NCBI GenBank assembly: GCA_963965975.1 | Contig: OZ014413.1 | Location: forward strand, 8,210,101 to 8,274,100 | Source: Xestospongia bergquistia | Lineage: Eukaryota; Porifera; Demospongiae; Haplosclerida; Petrosiidae | Direction: 5' to 3' | DNA: 64,000 nucleotides | Part shown: in pieces, positions 13,201 through 41,424 of the stretch | How positions within the stretch are numbered: position 1 is the first letter of the stretch | Layout of the letters: every line of letters begins with the position of its first letter | Translations under genes and position numbers: made by a program | The notes under the pieces: model-generated | Database searches by the model: none | Seen by the model: only the letters and a program-made list of their open reading frames with translations | Told to the model about the DNA's origin: nothing

Positions 13201-16200
13201 AAGGGGCTATATGTAAAAATAATGACAGCAACCTGAATAGGATTAAGTCTTACATTCACATATAACTCCAGCATTGTTACTACTTGTACAAGAATACCCT
13301 CTCGATTCATTTTGTGGACAGTCCCAAATAGACTCTTCCTCTCCAGTACAGTTCAAATCATTGATATGAACATACCAGCCTCCATCACCATATGCATTAC
13401 TCTGTGCTGATCCTCCTGACATAATTTCCCATGAATTAAGATACGACATTATAATGTTATACTTACCATCATATCCTAACATTCTACAGACTACACTGGC
13501 ATCTTTGTCATCCCAGAAGTCATGACATACAGTACCCCAGACATCGTTAACACAAACTTGTACTTGACCATATCTCCTAAAGTAACTACCAGACTCATTA
13601 TACAGACGTACTGTACCATTTTTACAGGGACCTAAAGTAAGGAAATCAAACAGTTATCACTATAGTAGAGCTTGCCTTCACATTTCACTCCAACATCATA
13701 ATAATGAGAACATGTTGAATAAGGAAACGGACTATAAGAACAGTTAATGAGGTTAGATTCCTGTCCAGAACATTGTACTAAAGACATTAATATTGGAACT
13801 GTTCCTTGTCCAAATTGAGTAGCAGTTGTATAAGTAACTGAACCTGTTATATAATAGTATTTAATTATGTTTGTAATAACAAAAATAATTGTACCTAATT
13901 CCGTATGTCCAAGTTGTTTGCATACCACATTACCTTCTGGTATTCCCCAGGAATAGTAAGAGGACCAGCCGGTCCACCTTGAGGAGTATCTAGAGCTACA
14001 CACAGTACCCCAAACATGATTAATACACACTTCAACTCTTCCTTCATATTGTGTATTGCCTCCAACCAATCTAACATCACCATCTTCACAGTCAGACTTA
14101 ATGATACTTATATCTAATGAAAATAATTTGTAATAGATATACCGATTTAAGCGAAGCAATTGGTAATAACTAATAATTAAAGGATTAACTCAATAGAAAA
14201 GTAAAGCATTTTGTTTTATGGCTTGCAAGCAAAACATGCAGATTGTTTTAGTGTTACTATATATATTGGTACATCTGGTTTAAAACATTATTATTTTAAT
14301 CTATGAATTCAATTACTCAATTAGTAGATTTTGTTCACCATTAGCAGATTATACTATTATAATATCAGCACCATCAAGCAATCTTTTGCATGCAACAAAT
14401 TAAAGCAACAAAAAACTATTTATAAACTGCACAGATTACCATTCATTGATAGAACAAACTTAACTAATTAATTATTGATTAATCAATATTTTTGGTGAAA
14501 TGAAGACAATTGTTATCATTGGAAAAATGAGTGGTTGATTATGAGTCTTTTTGGTTGTATATGTAGCAAGCATTACACTACATGATATATTATAGTTGTA
14601 TAGTTAATTGCCAGGTAAAAACTAATCAATTCTTAGCTTACATGGTTGGATTACTATGGAAACTAGAATTGATGTGGGCCACTCACTGTGCAATTTGTTG
14701 GTATGCTATACTATTACTATGTTGGTATGCTATACTATTATTACAAATTATATAATGAGTAATTCAAGTAGTTGTGGGTTCCTTTATAATCTATATAAAT
14801 ATGTAATATATTCAATTTTTAAAGTTTGACTGTAAAATTTTTATTTTAAGTTAAACATTTCATTAGTTAGACAAAAATTTTCACGGATGTATGAGGGATT
14901 GTCATTATGGAATTATAACGTTACATTCCTACACATCAGAAAATTATCATTCCAAGATGTCTCAGAAAGTTATCATTCCAAGATGTCATTTCTTGAAATA
15001 CATACCAAAACTCTTGTAGTATTTTTGAACATTTTATAACACAATTCATTAGAATTGTGATATCATTTCTCTTCATACATTGCAACAACAAAATAATATA
15101 GTTACCTTGACATTGTAAAGAGGCATCGTGATGAAAAGGACAATTGTACTTTAACAGTCTATTATGTGAACAGTTCCATATACTATCCTCCTCTCCAATA
15201 CAGTTCAGATCAATAATAAAGAAAGGCCAAGTTAAATCAGTGAAGTAGCCAGAGGCAGCAATAGCTCCTGAAAAAAAAAATGCAATAATAGCTGTATCAT
15301 ATAAAATATAAGGTTTCATTTAAGGATACACAATATACTAGCAACTCTTAATATATATGTAATCATATATATCAGTAAGTATTTCAATTAATGTCATACA
15401 CACAACTGATGGGGGTAAAAATCTGTTTTATAATATACTTTTCTACCATCATTTTGATAGAAATATTATACTTGTAATGTTTCTCCAGTAAACCTAATGC
15501 AAATTGTATTATTCTGTATTATATACAATGTAGTTAAGTACACAGAGTTTTAATGGCTCAAGAGTATAAAAAATTTATTAGTAATCATTAAATTGTTTAC
15601 ATATATCAACCATTTACAGGTAAATATACAAATTTTAAACTACGATATTAGTAAAAACACTTTGTTTGTACAATAATTTTAATCAAGTCCCATTAGCAAA
15701 CATAATTTAATTGGCGCGTAATGTAATTATCAATATTCATAGTCACATACATTGAGACAAACCACTGTATAGAGGTCAAGGTACAAACCATGATACATTC
15801 TGATCAATGGTCATTTAACAAAAGAACAATATCAGAGAGAAGAATATGGCTAAATCCTAAATATAACATACCATAGCGAGAATATCCAAGCTGCGTACAG
15901 GTAACACTAGCATCAGCATTGTCCCAGAAGTCACTACAAACAGTACCCCATGTTCCGTTAACACACACTTCAACACGACCTCCAGTTTGGTTATAACCTC
16001 GTAACCGTATAGTACCATCTTCACAAAAGGCTAAATAACAAGTAGTCACATAACACAACCATTACATAAATTAATAGTTATTACTAACAAAGAATTTGTA
16101 CCTTAATTACATTAGTGAATTACTACGTGGAATTTACTTGAAAGAAAACAAGATTACACACTGTATAATTAGTTGATTTGTGTAAAAGTATAACATGTGA

Positions 16201-17232
16201 CTTAATTATGACTTTTAATTTCACTAAATCTATGAAAGTTACAAATTAATTGGATCAAGTAACTTGTTATTCACTTACGTTCACATTTTAGTACCAAGTC
16301 ATAGTAATGATTAGAGCAGTAATGAGAAGTGAAAAGGAACACATTTTTATTACAATCAAATATAGAGTCTTCATTTCCACCACAGTAAATGAAGCCAAAC
16401 ATTATTGGACCACTTCCTTGTCCATAGGAATTTTTACTAACATATACGACTCCGCCTATTAATGACACATAGAATATAATGCTTTAATAAACTACTCTAG
16501 ATAATGATAGTAGACCTATTGTTTGATATCCAAGTTGTCTACAGGCTACTTTTGTATCACTATCACCCCAGTTAATACTGCACACTGTACCCCAAACTTG
16601 ATTTATACACACTTCAAGTCTTCCTTTATAGTCTTCTGTTCCACCAGCCAAACGAATATCTTCAGTCTTACAATTAACAGGTTGAGTAGTGTTATCTATT
16701 ATAGAAAATAAATAACTGATGTTAGAAAATGAAAAATCTACCTTGACAAACAATAGAGGCATCATGATTTGAAGGACATGAGTAAGTGTCAGATGTTCCA
16801 TTGTGTGGACAGTTCCATATACTGTTCTCATTTCCAGTACAGTTCAAGTCAATGATATTAAAAGGTAACTGGTATTCAGTGTAATAACCTGATGCATGTA
16901 TGGCACCTGTATATATGAATTATATAATTGTAGTATATGTTGAGAACACAGTAATAACATACCATAAGGAGAGTATCCAAGTTGACTACAAACAACACTG
17001 GCATCTTCATAGTCCCAAAAGTCACTGCATATTGTTCCCCAAATGTTGCCTGCACATACTTCTACTCGACCATAATAACTACTTCCACTGGTCTATAAAT
17101 AATACACGTATATATTGAATGAGAGATCCATCAACTTACCAAACGAATTAATCCATTTGTGCATGTTTGAGCAACCACTGTATTACTTAAAGAAAAGCAG
17201 AGCAAAAGCTCTAACAAGAGTATGAACGACAT
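9881..17232 (-). CDS. Gene B: compact SRCR-EGF transmembrane receptor
   Basis: Predicted single-pass cell-surface protein of about 1,367 residues. The ATG at 17230-17232 begins a signal peptide ([15 protein letters not shown]). Five SRCR domains follow, then a 34-residue SRCR/EGF fusion exon (13105-13206), 16 EGF modules, a membrane span and a short basic-start cytoplasmic tail ending at the stop at 9881-9883. My exon lengths add to 4,104 nt, a multiple of three, and all splice phases agree, so the gene looks functional. SRCR proteins of animals act as pattern-recognition, adhesion or endocytic receptors; ligand unknown here. Compared with C and D it lacks most SRCR and half the EGF array, with junctions inside exons. 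One intron (13632-13675 region) uses a GC donor. The B start is only 458 bp from the C stop. Confidence 0.85.
10346..13055 (-). other. Gene B EGF stalk: 15 exons, 16 EGF modules
   Basis: Exons in plus coordinates: 10346-10468, 10515-10637, 10752-10874, 10927-11052, 11105-11227, 11279-11401, 11451-11570, 11615-11737, 11784-11906, 11955-12080, 12131-12253, 12298-12423, 12473-12715 (two EGFs), 12763-12888, 12933-13055. Each is about 123 nt with phase-1 ends and starts DIDEC or DINEC, the calcium-binding EGF signature, followed by six cysteines and a GSYxCxC..GY core. The module at 12298-12423 lacks the acidic start. Such arrays form rigid calcium-stiffened stalks. A relic half-exon sits between the second and third exons. 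Confidence 0.85.
10680..10712 (-). pseudogene. Stranded EGF half-exon in a gene B intron
   Basis: The sequence CTCCATT..AAGTGCACTCATTGATAT reads on the minus strand as [11 protein letters not shown] and then runs straight into a stop and intron sequence. It matches the 5' part of the gene D exon at 45614-45736, and the flanking intron up to the next exon also matches gene D. The rest of that exon and the four that follow in D are missing from B. It has a valid acceptor side but no usable remainder, so it is a deletion scar. Confidence 0.8.
13105..13206 (-). other. Gene B hybrid exon: SRCR start fused to EGF end
   Basis: The 102-nt exon, phase 1 at both ends, encodes [19 protein letters not shown] and then [15 protein letters not shown]. 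The first part is the opening of the SRCR23 N-half exon of genes C and D ([12 protein letters not shown]); the second is the last half of the EGF exon at 48132-48254 in D and 21211-21333 in C. The joint falls near 13167. The frame is open and in register with both neighbours. Only four cysteines remain, so neither parent fold can form normally. Confidence 0.85.
13254..17232 (-). other. Gene B SRCR block: five domains
   Basis: 5' to 3': exon 1 17140-17232 with N half 16963-17092 and C half 16742-16906; second domain 16516-16695 and 16279-16455; third 15872-16030 and 15106-15267; fourth 13895-14113 and 13676-13843; fifth 13467-13631 and 13254-13415. By sequence these correspond to SRCR 1/3, 4, 5, 6 and 7/22 of gene C. 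The first N half resembles C SRCR3 but is spliced like SRCR1. The fifth C half has an SRCR7-like body and an SRCR22-like 3' end. Introns 14114-15105 and 15268-15871 are unusually long and hold nothing I recognise. Confidence 0.85.
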
Positions 17233-17690
17233 TTTACTCTCAGTTCAAAGTAATATTTAGCTGGGAAGGTATGCAGTATTTGTAACCTCGTTTCTTTGTA
17301 CAATTAGTAAAATATGAAGGACACGTCGTCCGCAACTTCTAAACTAGGAATTTCAAACTTATTAAAGTCAATATTGTCTAAATGTATTGACATAATTGAG
17401 AAGTAAGAACTGTATAGTCATAAATAGTCATCTGATAGTGAAACAGAATGTTGAATTATGATGCCAAATATTACTCGTATTAAGTTGAATGAAATTTTAA
17501 TAAGAATAATTATTAACAATTAATGTTGGTTTGCCAAGTATCTTTTTTTCTAGAAACATGTAAAATAATGTGTTTAGAGTTAGAGTTTAGCAGCAATAAG
17601 GAAAATTTAAAACTATAAAAGCAACATATCTATAAGTATAGCAATTCTACAGGTTTATAACTAAATAATGAGATCATATTAAAATCAGGT
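17233..17690. other. Short intergenic gap between genes B and C
   Basis: Only 458 bp lie between the B start and the C stop. The gap must contain the promoter of B and the 3' end of C. AT-rich, with no exon or repeat recognised. Unlike the A-B and C-D gaps it contains no transportin sequence. Confidence 0.7.
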
Positions 17691-36707
<19,017 letters not shown>

Positions 36708-37083
36708 TGTGCTACCTGTTCAAATATGATGTTTGTTGTGAATTCAGCCTTTATTATACTGTACCATCCATGAATATATGGATAATGAATATAATAAAAC
36801 TCAACCTTTATAATAGTACTCCAAGTCATGAATATATAGTTTATGAATATATTAAAATTTATAAATTAAAATTCTTAGTTAAATAAAACAAAATATATGC
36901 TAGTATATAATTATTTATAATAACAAAATGTTGCAAAATAATTTATTAATGTATTATAATATATATAGATTTGATCACACATGTATAATATGGTAAAATT
37001 TTTTCAATAATATCTACCTTGACATATTGTTGATACTTCATGCATATTTACTTGTACATACTAGCTATAGTTGCATGAACCAT
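36708..37083. other. 5' flank of gene C
   Basis: AT-rich sequence upstream of the gene C start, presumably containing its promoter. No coding signal or repeat seen before the hairpins at 37084. Confidence 0.5.
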
Positions 37084-37165
37084 TAACTAAGATTGAATAC
37101 TATTTGTATTCAATCTTAGTTAGTGGCTGATTAGAAAGTGATTCTTAAAATCACTTTCTAATCAG
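37084..37165. repeat. Two adjacent perfect hairpins
   Basis: The first hairpin (37084-37122) has 17-bp arms CTAAGATTGAATAC-type around a 5-nt loop. The second (37127-37165) has 17-bp arms CTGATTAGAAAGTGATT around CTTAA. Only four bases separate them. The transportin relic begins immediately after, so the hairpins mark a rearrangement edge. Confidence 0.85.
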
Positions 37166-37430
37166 CTCAACAAATGTGGATACATTGAGGGGTTAAATAC
37201 ACCATAGATCCCTCTTATGTAGTTAGACTATGTTCCCAAGTCCTAGAAATAGAGATGTTTTTTTAAGAGGAGATAAAATATATGAAAGTAGCACATGACC
37301 AACAATGGTAGCTAAGCAGTCAAGTGAGCCTTCACTAAATCTGTAAAAGATTTAAAATATGACTAATATTTACTTGTGAAGATTCCATTCTTGTGTTCAT
37401 CTTTTAATCATCATCATGTTCTACAATATA
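37166..37430 (-). pseudogene. Transportin relic (exon 9, intron, start of exon 8)
   Basis: This stretch aligns in the same orientation with 5513-5800 of the transportin gene. Shared landmarks are the CTCAA(A)CAAATGTG start, GAGGGGTTAAATACA, CATCCCTCTT, the AATAGAGA segment, GTCAAGTGAG/GTCAAGTAAG, the intron after the exon end, and GAAGATTCCATTC of exon 8. It is shortened, frameshifted and has no open frame. It occupies the same place relative to receptor gene C as the full transportin occupies relative to gene A. Confidence 0.8.
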
Positions 37431-37472
37431 ATAAAAATACATTATAACAATTGTGATTAACTTACCAGCTTG

Positions 37473-38399
37473 TTTTGTCTGTTGTGTTACACCACTATAT
37501 ATTCACAAGTACTATCCCACAATCATTGTATACTGTTACTATCACAGTGTAGTTAGTGTGACAAGTGCTATAACTATATCAATCTTTTTTTCTTTTACTT
37601 ATTGTAATATATTTTTCCCATTCTCCTAGTACATCGTGTGTATCATTAATTATTGATTCTTACATTGGAAAATATCTTCAATGTTGACTTCAGCTTCACT
37701 TCTTTGATTTATAAACTGCACAGTTATTGTCTCACCAATAGAACTAAAGTAATAAATAAAAACAATATATAAAATTTTACACACACACATTATACCTGAC
37801 TACTGCTTTATGCCATAATTCATCTGGTTGTTTAACAAGACATCTACTACCATTACAAAGATTACTATAGCAACAAAGAAAGAATTAAACAATCAATTTT
37901 CTATTTCATGTCAAAAAAACTGTAGTTTGGTTCGTGCTAGGCCATTACTTGAAAGAAAGACATAATATATCCATTGGAATAAATACAAGTATCATTAGAA
38001 AACTTGCAATATCCATCTATGAAGTACTGACAAGGTTTTATATACATAAAACATAGATGTGTCAACAATACTCATATCTGGAATGAGCAACAATTAGAAT
38101 TTTTTATATAATCGAATATAGCAACTCTTAATCATACCTTTCTCTGTATTGCCAGCCTCTCCCTTACTAATACCATAGATACGTTAAAACTAACTCTTTT
38201 GCTGCTCACTATACCAATGTGACTTCCCAATACGTAATTGACATGTCTCCTGAATAACCTCCATATATTCAGACATAATAGTATATGTAGATGTCCTACT
38301 CTGGATGTATTAATTGATATTTACATTACAATCAATATTATCTCCATCTTCTTTATGGTTTAAAATAACAGCATTGAGGTATACAAGAGTACCTCAAGA
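37473..38399 (-). pseudogene. ZGPAT: ZGPAT-like gene relic (CCCH finger, Tudor-like, G-patch start)
   Basis: Exons on the minus strand follow ZGPAT, a CCCH/G-patch transcriptional repressor and splicing-related factor. Exon 38330-38399 reads S-stop-GTLVYLNAVILNHKEDG, matching the family SWGTLEYHNA motif with Trp changed to a stop at 38394-38396. Exon 37949-38077 carries KPCQYFIDGYCKFSNDTC and IYSNG, a CCCH finger with the final His replaced by Asn, and a further stop at 38072-38074. Exons 37796-37864 and 37664-37743 give GSRCLVKQPDELWHKAVV then SIGETITVQFINQ, the Tudor-like part. The last recognisable piece (about 37473-37655) starts LGEWEKY, like a G-patch, then breaks into stops. Upstream, 38740-38785 may hold a first exon (MSSKKQSS) but this is uncertain. 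Two stops and a lost zinc ligand make this a pseudogene. Confidence 0.65.
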
Positions 38400-39034
38400 C
38401 TAAACAAGACCAAAACTAAATTATGTTATAATAAATATAAATTTGTGTACAATACAAGTTATATATATTAATAGTATTGGTCATAATTATAACAGATCAA
38501 TTTATTAGTAGTTTCAGTGAGTAATACCTCTTTTAATGGAGCTTGGCATTTTTGTCCTTAAAGACTGTCTTCTTCTACTACAGTGATATATTTTTTCAAT
38601 ATTTTTACTGTCAGTATCACCTGATTAATAATAAAAAGAGATTCTTACTACTACAAGTGAAAAATAATAATAACGCACTAATTTATAATTTGTAAGTTAA
38701 TAGATGATCATGTTCTCCAAAATAATATACTTACTTTCTAGTCAGCAGTCTATACTTGATTGTTTTTTCGATGACATTTTAAATAATCATTAGAGTATAC
38801 GGAAGTATACAAAAACATTCTATAGAATAAAATGTAAAGGAAGTATGTAACTCCGTATACTTCGCAACAAATGTGTTGAATTATATTCTTAAAAAATTTA
38901 GACAGCTTTCAAGTCACAAAAATGATTTTAAATGTAAAAGCAGTTTTATAATGCATAAAAAACATAATGTTGTAAAAAATTAGAAATTAAATAATTCAAA
39001 TAAAATAAACTCAAATAAAAATTAAACTGTTTCA
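38400..39034. other. Gap sequence with possible 5' remnants of the ZGPAT-like relic
   Basis: Short exon-like pieces on the minus strand (about 38528-38632 and 38740-38785) have splice-like edges but no recognisable domain. The rest is AT-rich with no clear signal. Confidence 0.35.
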
Positions 39035-39209
39035 GTAGGTGAAAATTTCGAAAGTCTAGTCAAAGAAATTCTCCAGAGAATCATTACTAACGAGTACTCA
39101 TTTGGCCAGGCCATGATCATCAGCACACGACAAGCAAGGAACAGCAAACGTGTGACCACTATTATGGCGGAAAAACAAGCAAAACACTTTAATAGATTGT
39201 TAAATTAAT
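39035..39209 (+). other. Exon-like open frame on the plus strand, unrecognised
   Basis: After a TTTCAG acceptor-like sequence, an open frame of about 56 codons (GENFESLVKEILQRI.. to ..KQAKHFNRLLN) ends at a TAA. Composition is protein-like and GC is higher than its surroundings. It could be a terminal exon of a gene otherwise lost or unseen. No family recognised and no partner exon found. Confidence 0.35.
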
Positions 39210-39920
39210 TTTTCTGTAAAAGGTACATTAATATAATATGATACAAAACTAAAATAAATAAAATGATACATAATACTATAGCTGAAAGTTTATAAGAATT
39301 AAATATGATTAGAATATACAACAACAATGATAAATAAACTGATTGAAATTTTCTAAAGACATTGTAAATAAAAACTATTAGAATTTCAAAAGAAATTGAA
39401 ATTATTATAAACTAATTAATTTTTTTATAGTTCAAAAGTTAAATAATAATATTTATAAACATGACTTTTAAGAAACTATAGTGAAAAATGATTTTTAAAA
39501 ACAATTAAACCAACTACAAAACAAAAAAATTCAAGACTGTAAAGAAAAAACCTAAAATAAAAAAAGTAAAAATAAGAAAGTTTCTGTACTTGTAGAGACC
39601 CCAAGAAGTCCAGTGAAGGTCTCCGATCCAGAAATTGTAAAAGAGAGAAGATAAGAGAGTTCCCAAGAGTCCAGTCAGTCCACAAGTTGAGAACATAGAG
39701 GGAGAAGGAGACAATAACAACTGGATTACTAAAGAATGGATGAAAAGTGGATGGATGGATGAAAAGATTGCTCACCTTTTTCACTTGTGCTGCTCCTGCA
39801 GGGAAAGAAAGAGAGTAGTTAAGAACAGATAGTGACAATGAATGAATAGAGAGTGAATAGAGACAGAGGAAGTGAAAAGGGACCAGTCAACACACACACA
39901 CACACCCTAGAAGATCAGAG

Positions 39921-39993
39921 CTTCCCCCCACCACCTGGCGGCCTAGGATATTAAAAAAAAAATTTTTTTAGGCCGCCAGGCGGCAGGGGGAAG
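39921..39993. repeat. GC-rich hairpin with A/T centre
   Basis: Arms at 39921-39943 and 39971-39993 are near-perfect inverted copies with the core CTGGCGGCC/GGCCGCCAG and outer CTTCCCCC/GGGGGAAG. The centre is an A-run followed by a T-run. A CA repeat to the left (about 39891-39905) and a GT repeat to the right (about 40017-40030) extend the mirror symmetry. Confidence 0.85.
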
Positions 39994-40147
39994 ATAATTA
40001 ATAGGATTTGTATGAGTGTGTGTGTGTGTGGTGTATAGGCTGAATGGCCCAAAATAAAATAAAAATAAAAAATAAAAGAAGAGGAAAGAAGGCTTGAAGG
40101 AAGAAGACAGAAGAGACCAGACAGGAGAGTGACTCATCTTTTACATT

Positions 40148-40206
40148 TAGAGAACATCAGAGAACATCAGAGAACAGTCAAGAACAACAGAGAACATCAG
40201 AGAACT
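40148..40206 (+). repeat. AGAGAACATC tandem repeat
   Basis: Five or so imperfect copies of a 10-bp unit AGAGAACATC within the purine-rich island. Confidence 0.85.
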
Positions 40207-40814
40207 CATAGTAAGAGCTTCCAAATTGAGTCCTGTAGAAACGAAGAGAAATAATCAAATAGCAAACTGATTGATCCAAACAAAAGTTACAAGAAATAAC
40301 AATTAAAAATAAAAAGAACAAAAAGAAATGAAAATGAAAAAATGAACATAATTGAATGAAAAGATGATCCATTGAAGAGGAGCAATCCAACGAAGAGTGA
40401 CGAACGAGGAGACGAGTCGTGAAGAGGGCAATCCAACGAAGAGAGGAGTTGTAGCAACAAAGACCCACAGGGGTCTGTGTACTAATATAAACTTGAAAAT
40501 GGAGTCACAAGACATGCTTAATTTTGACAAACACAAGGCACAAACTCATGACAAATTTGGCGGGAAATGTCTTCACACCTTCACCACATGTGACCAACAT
40601 TAATTGATTTTTAATTAATCTGATTAACTATTAATTAAGTTATCTAAATATGTAAATTACATATTCCTCGAGTTGTTACTGGGAACTGACATACTAACCA
40701 ATCAGAATATATCAGGCAAAATTTGTAGTCATAATTATCAGTCATGATCACAAGCTACCACATATAAATAATATATTCATGTATTAAAGAGATTTCATTA
40801 GTGTTAAATTTGTA

Positions 40815-41225
40815 ATATGCTTTCAGTAACTGGAGTGTCATCAGTTAATAGATATAAGTAATCGCCAGGAGGATAGAGATCATCATCTTTTCCAATAGTC
40901 TAATCAAAAATACATCAAATATTTAAATACCTGCATGTGGTTATGAAGTTTTAAGCATTAGAATGGAGTCTGTCCCTCCATTGAAAGAGGTTTTCATGAG
41001 ACAAGGACATTTTAAAGATGGTGACATATGAATATCTAAATGAACTATAAAATCAGACCACAAATTGATAATAATGTTAAAGCAACTTCTTTAACATTCA
41101 ATGATATGAGAGATATTTGACTGACCTTTATATAAAGGGTTGTTGTAGAGTGGAAGTTTACATTGTGATCTCTACAGCAATCTGCCACATCAAGTTGTCC
41201 ACTGGAAATCCATGTACATTAGCCT
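40815..41225 (-). other. Exon-like segments on the minus strand, unrecognised
   Basis: Three pieces look like exons of one gene. Near 41114-41220: GQLDVADCCRDHNVNFHS and TTTLYIK before a GT donor. Near 40945-41040: IHMSPSLKCPCLMKTSF. Near 40817-40900: GKDDDLYPPGDYLYLLTDD then TPVTESILQI and a TAA stop. The pieces are protein-like but the joints are not certain and no family is recognised. It may be a small gene or another relic. Confidence 0.3.
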
Positions 41226-41424
41226 ATAATCATAATAGAAACCAAGAGAAAATGTAACCAGTAATTAATATATTAAATTATGGTGCAGGATTGGTCTATG
41301 GAAAGTATATGACTCTTTTTAAATCCATCAATATCTATGCCAAGATAATGTTTTTCATTATAAATTGCAATCAAAATTCTAATGGTCGGGTTATATTATA
41401 AATTTTAGACTTCTAATCAAATAA

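Larger units (their letters stand above)
39470..40600. repeat. Purine-rich, repeat-rich island
   Basis: About 1.1 kb with markedly different composition from its surroundings: AGAG/GAAG-rich on the plus strand, with CA and GT runs, a GC-rich hairpin, AGAGAACATC tandem units (about 40148-40206) and a repeated AATCCAACGAAGAG. Minus-strand ORFs here are by-products of the purine bias. A decayed or non-autonomous mobile element is possible but no transposase or terminal repeats were recognised. Confidence 0.5.

Noticed and set aside
39476..39838. Minus ORF of 120 codons rich in Phe, Leu and Ser
   Set aside because: It follows from the purine-rich composition of the plus strand; no domain, splice context or homology is visible, and overlapping frames are equally open.
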